Below, in pieces: positions 18,607-19,174 of a stretch of 19,174 bases of DNA. A program made the translations under genes and the position numbers. The DNA is taken from positions 1 to 19,174 of the forward strand of contig JADGIZ010000216.1 of NCBI GenBank assembly GCA_027604665.1. Reading direction: 5' to 3'. Position 1 is the first letter of the stretch; each line of letters starts with the position of its first letter. The notes beneath the pieces are model-generated. The model saw nothing but the letters and a program-made list of their open reading frames with translations, made no database searches and was not told where the DNA came from. The DNA is from Polyrhizophydium stewartii. Its lineage: Eukaryota > Chytridiomycota > Chytridiomycetes > Rhizophydiales.

Positions 18607-19174
18607 ATGGCTTCGCATCAGCAGCACGACGGCGGCGGCCCCGGCCCCGGCCCCGGCCGCGGCGGCGCTGGCGGCGGCGCTGGCGGCGACGGCGGCGGGT
18701 TCCCGCACGTCCTCACGTACTCGCTGCTCATCGGCGGGTCGACGGACACGGACGACTTCACCAGCATGCTGGCCGACATCCGCGCAGGCCGCGGCCTCGA
18801 CGGCGGCGGCGGCCACGTAGGCGGCGCCGCGCGCCTGCAGGTCGCGCAGCTCTGCGGCGGCGGCCGTGCGTGCGGCCGCGTCGGCGAGATGGCCGGCGAT
18901 GTGCGCTGCGTGTCCGCGCCATCGAGTGGAGCCGATATTGACGCCGGCACCCGCCATCGAGCCGAGCAGACACGGGCGCCAGCACCCGCGTCCGCGCCAT
19001 CGAGCGGAGCCGATGCAGGCGTCAGCACGCGCATTCGCGCCATCGCGCCGCGCAGCCGCGGGCGCCGCGCGCTCACCCACGCGCGCGGCGTCGTCGAGCC
19101 ACTCGAGCGCCGGCGGGAACTGCGCCTCGCCCCGCACCCACCGCCGCACCGCCGCCGCGCCGCCCGCGCCGCCC
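18607..19174 (+). CDS. Unrecognised Gly-rich gene, 5' part only
   Basis: An ATG opens a frame starting MASHQQHDGG, followed by a Gly/Pro/Ala-rich run. A more ordinary segment comes next (FPHVLTYSLLIGG, then TDTDDFTSMLADIRAG, then ARLQVAQLC). No family is recognised. The frame stays open to the window edge, but after about 18900 its composition becomes Arg/Ala-rich and it crosses a minisatellite whose 43-nt period is not a multiple of three. The first exon therefore probably ends at GAT-GTGCGC (18900/18901), a donor type used elsewhere in the window, and the rest would be intron. Codon-free GC bias makes both strands open here, so the gene call is tentative. Confidence 0.4.
   Translation, partial: MASHQQHDGGGPGPGPGRGGAGGGAGGDGGGFPHVLTYSLLIGGSTDTDDFTSMLADIRAGRGLDGGGGHVGGAARLQVAQLCGGGRACGRVGEMAGDVRCVSAPSSGADIDAGTRHRAEQTRAPAPASAPSSGADAGVSTRIRAIAPRSRGRRALTHARGVVEPLERRRELRLAPHPPPHRRRAARAA
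18918..19081. repeat. Degenerate tandem repeat, about 43-nt unit
   Basis: The word GCCATCG recurs at 18918, 18953, 18996 and 19039, giving spacings of 35, 43 and 43. The second and third units match at most positions (gccatcgagc, then a GAGC/GAGCC block, GGGCG or AGGCG, CAGCACSCGC and a CGC end). The fourth unit is weaker. It probably lies in an intron of the right-edge gene. Confidence 0.65.

Overview
The window looks like nuclear DNA from a GC-rich, gene-dense fungus, most likely an early-diverging (chytrid-like, zoosporic) lineage. It carries LCL2, a small secretory protein known mainly from fungi, a fungal-type class I CPD photolyase and a mitoribosomal protein. It also carries a RABL3-type GTPase and a full-length SART3-type splicing factor, which fit a non-Dikarya fungus better than a yeast or mould. 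The lineage is inference. The protein families are read directly from motifs.

The genes are interrupted by about 39 short introns, mostly 59-130 nt. Most have a CTGAC-like branch point 15-60 nt before the acceptor AG. Splice sites were placed by eye, requiring GT(GC)/AG ends, a continuous reading phase and conserved family motifs across each junction. In each complete model the exon lengths sum to a multiple of three.

Layout from left to right: the 3' part of mitoribosomal mL43 (+); LCL2 (-); a RABL3-like GTPase (+), divergent from LCL2 across an 85-bp promoter with a duplicated E2F-like element; then four genes in tandem on the minus strand. In transcription order these four are a HIBCH/EHD3-like crotonase that has lost its catalytic acids (12800-10825), an 18-exon SART3/Prp24-type U4/U6 recycling factor (10723-6326), a 106-aa putative mitochondrial membrane protein (6226-5372) and a GH47 alpha-1,2-mannosidase (5110-2774). 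Divergent from the crotonase is a SET-domain methyltransferase (+, 12878-15187), followed after 6 bp by an SLC25 mitochondrial carrier (+, 15194-16221). A CPD photolyase (-, 18322-16270) converges on the carrier. The right edge holds the 5' end of an unrecognised Gly-rich gene with a degenerate 43-nt minisatellite.

The genes do not form a pathway. They are an ordinary housekeeping mix: mitochondrial translation and transport, ER glycan trimming and ERAD, splicing, DNA repair and signalling. No mobile element, CRISPR array, rRNA or tRNA was seen. The points most worth checking are the duplicated E2F-like element, the crotonase pseudoenzyme, the recurrent GTGCG splice donors, the 534-nt intron in a compact genome and the orphan mitochondrial protein.
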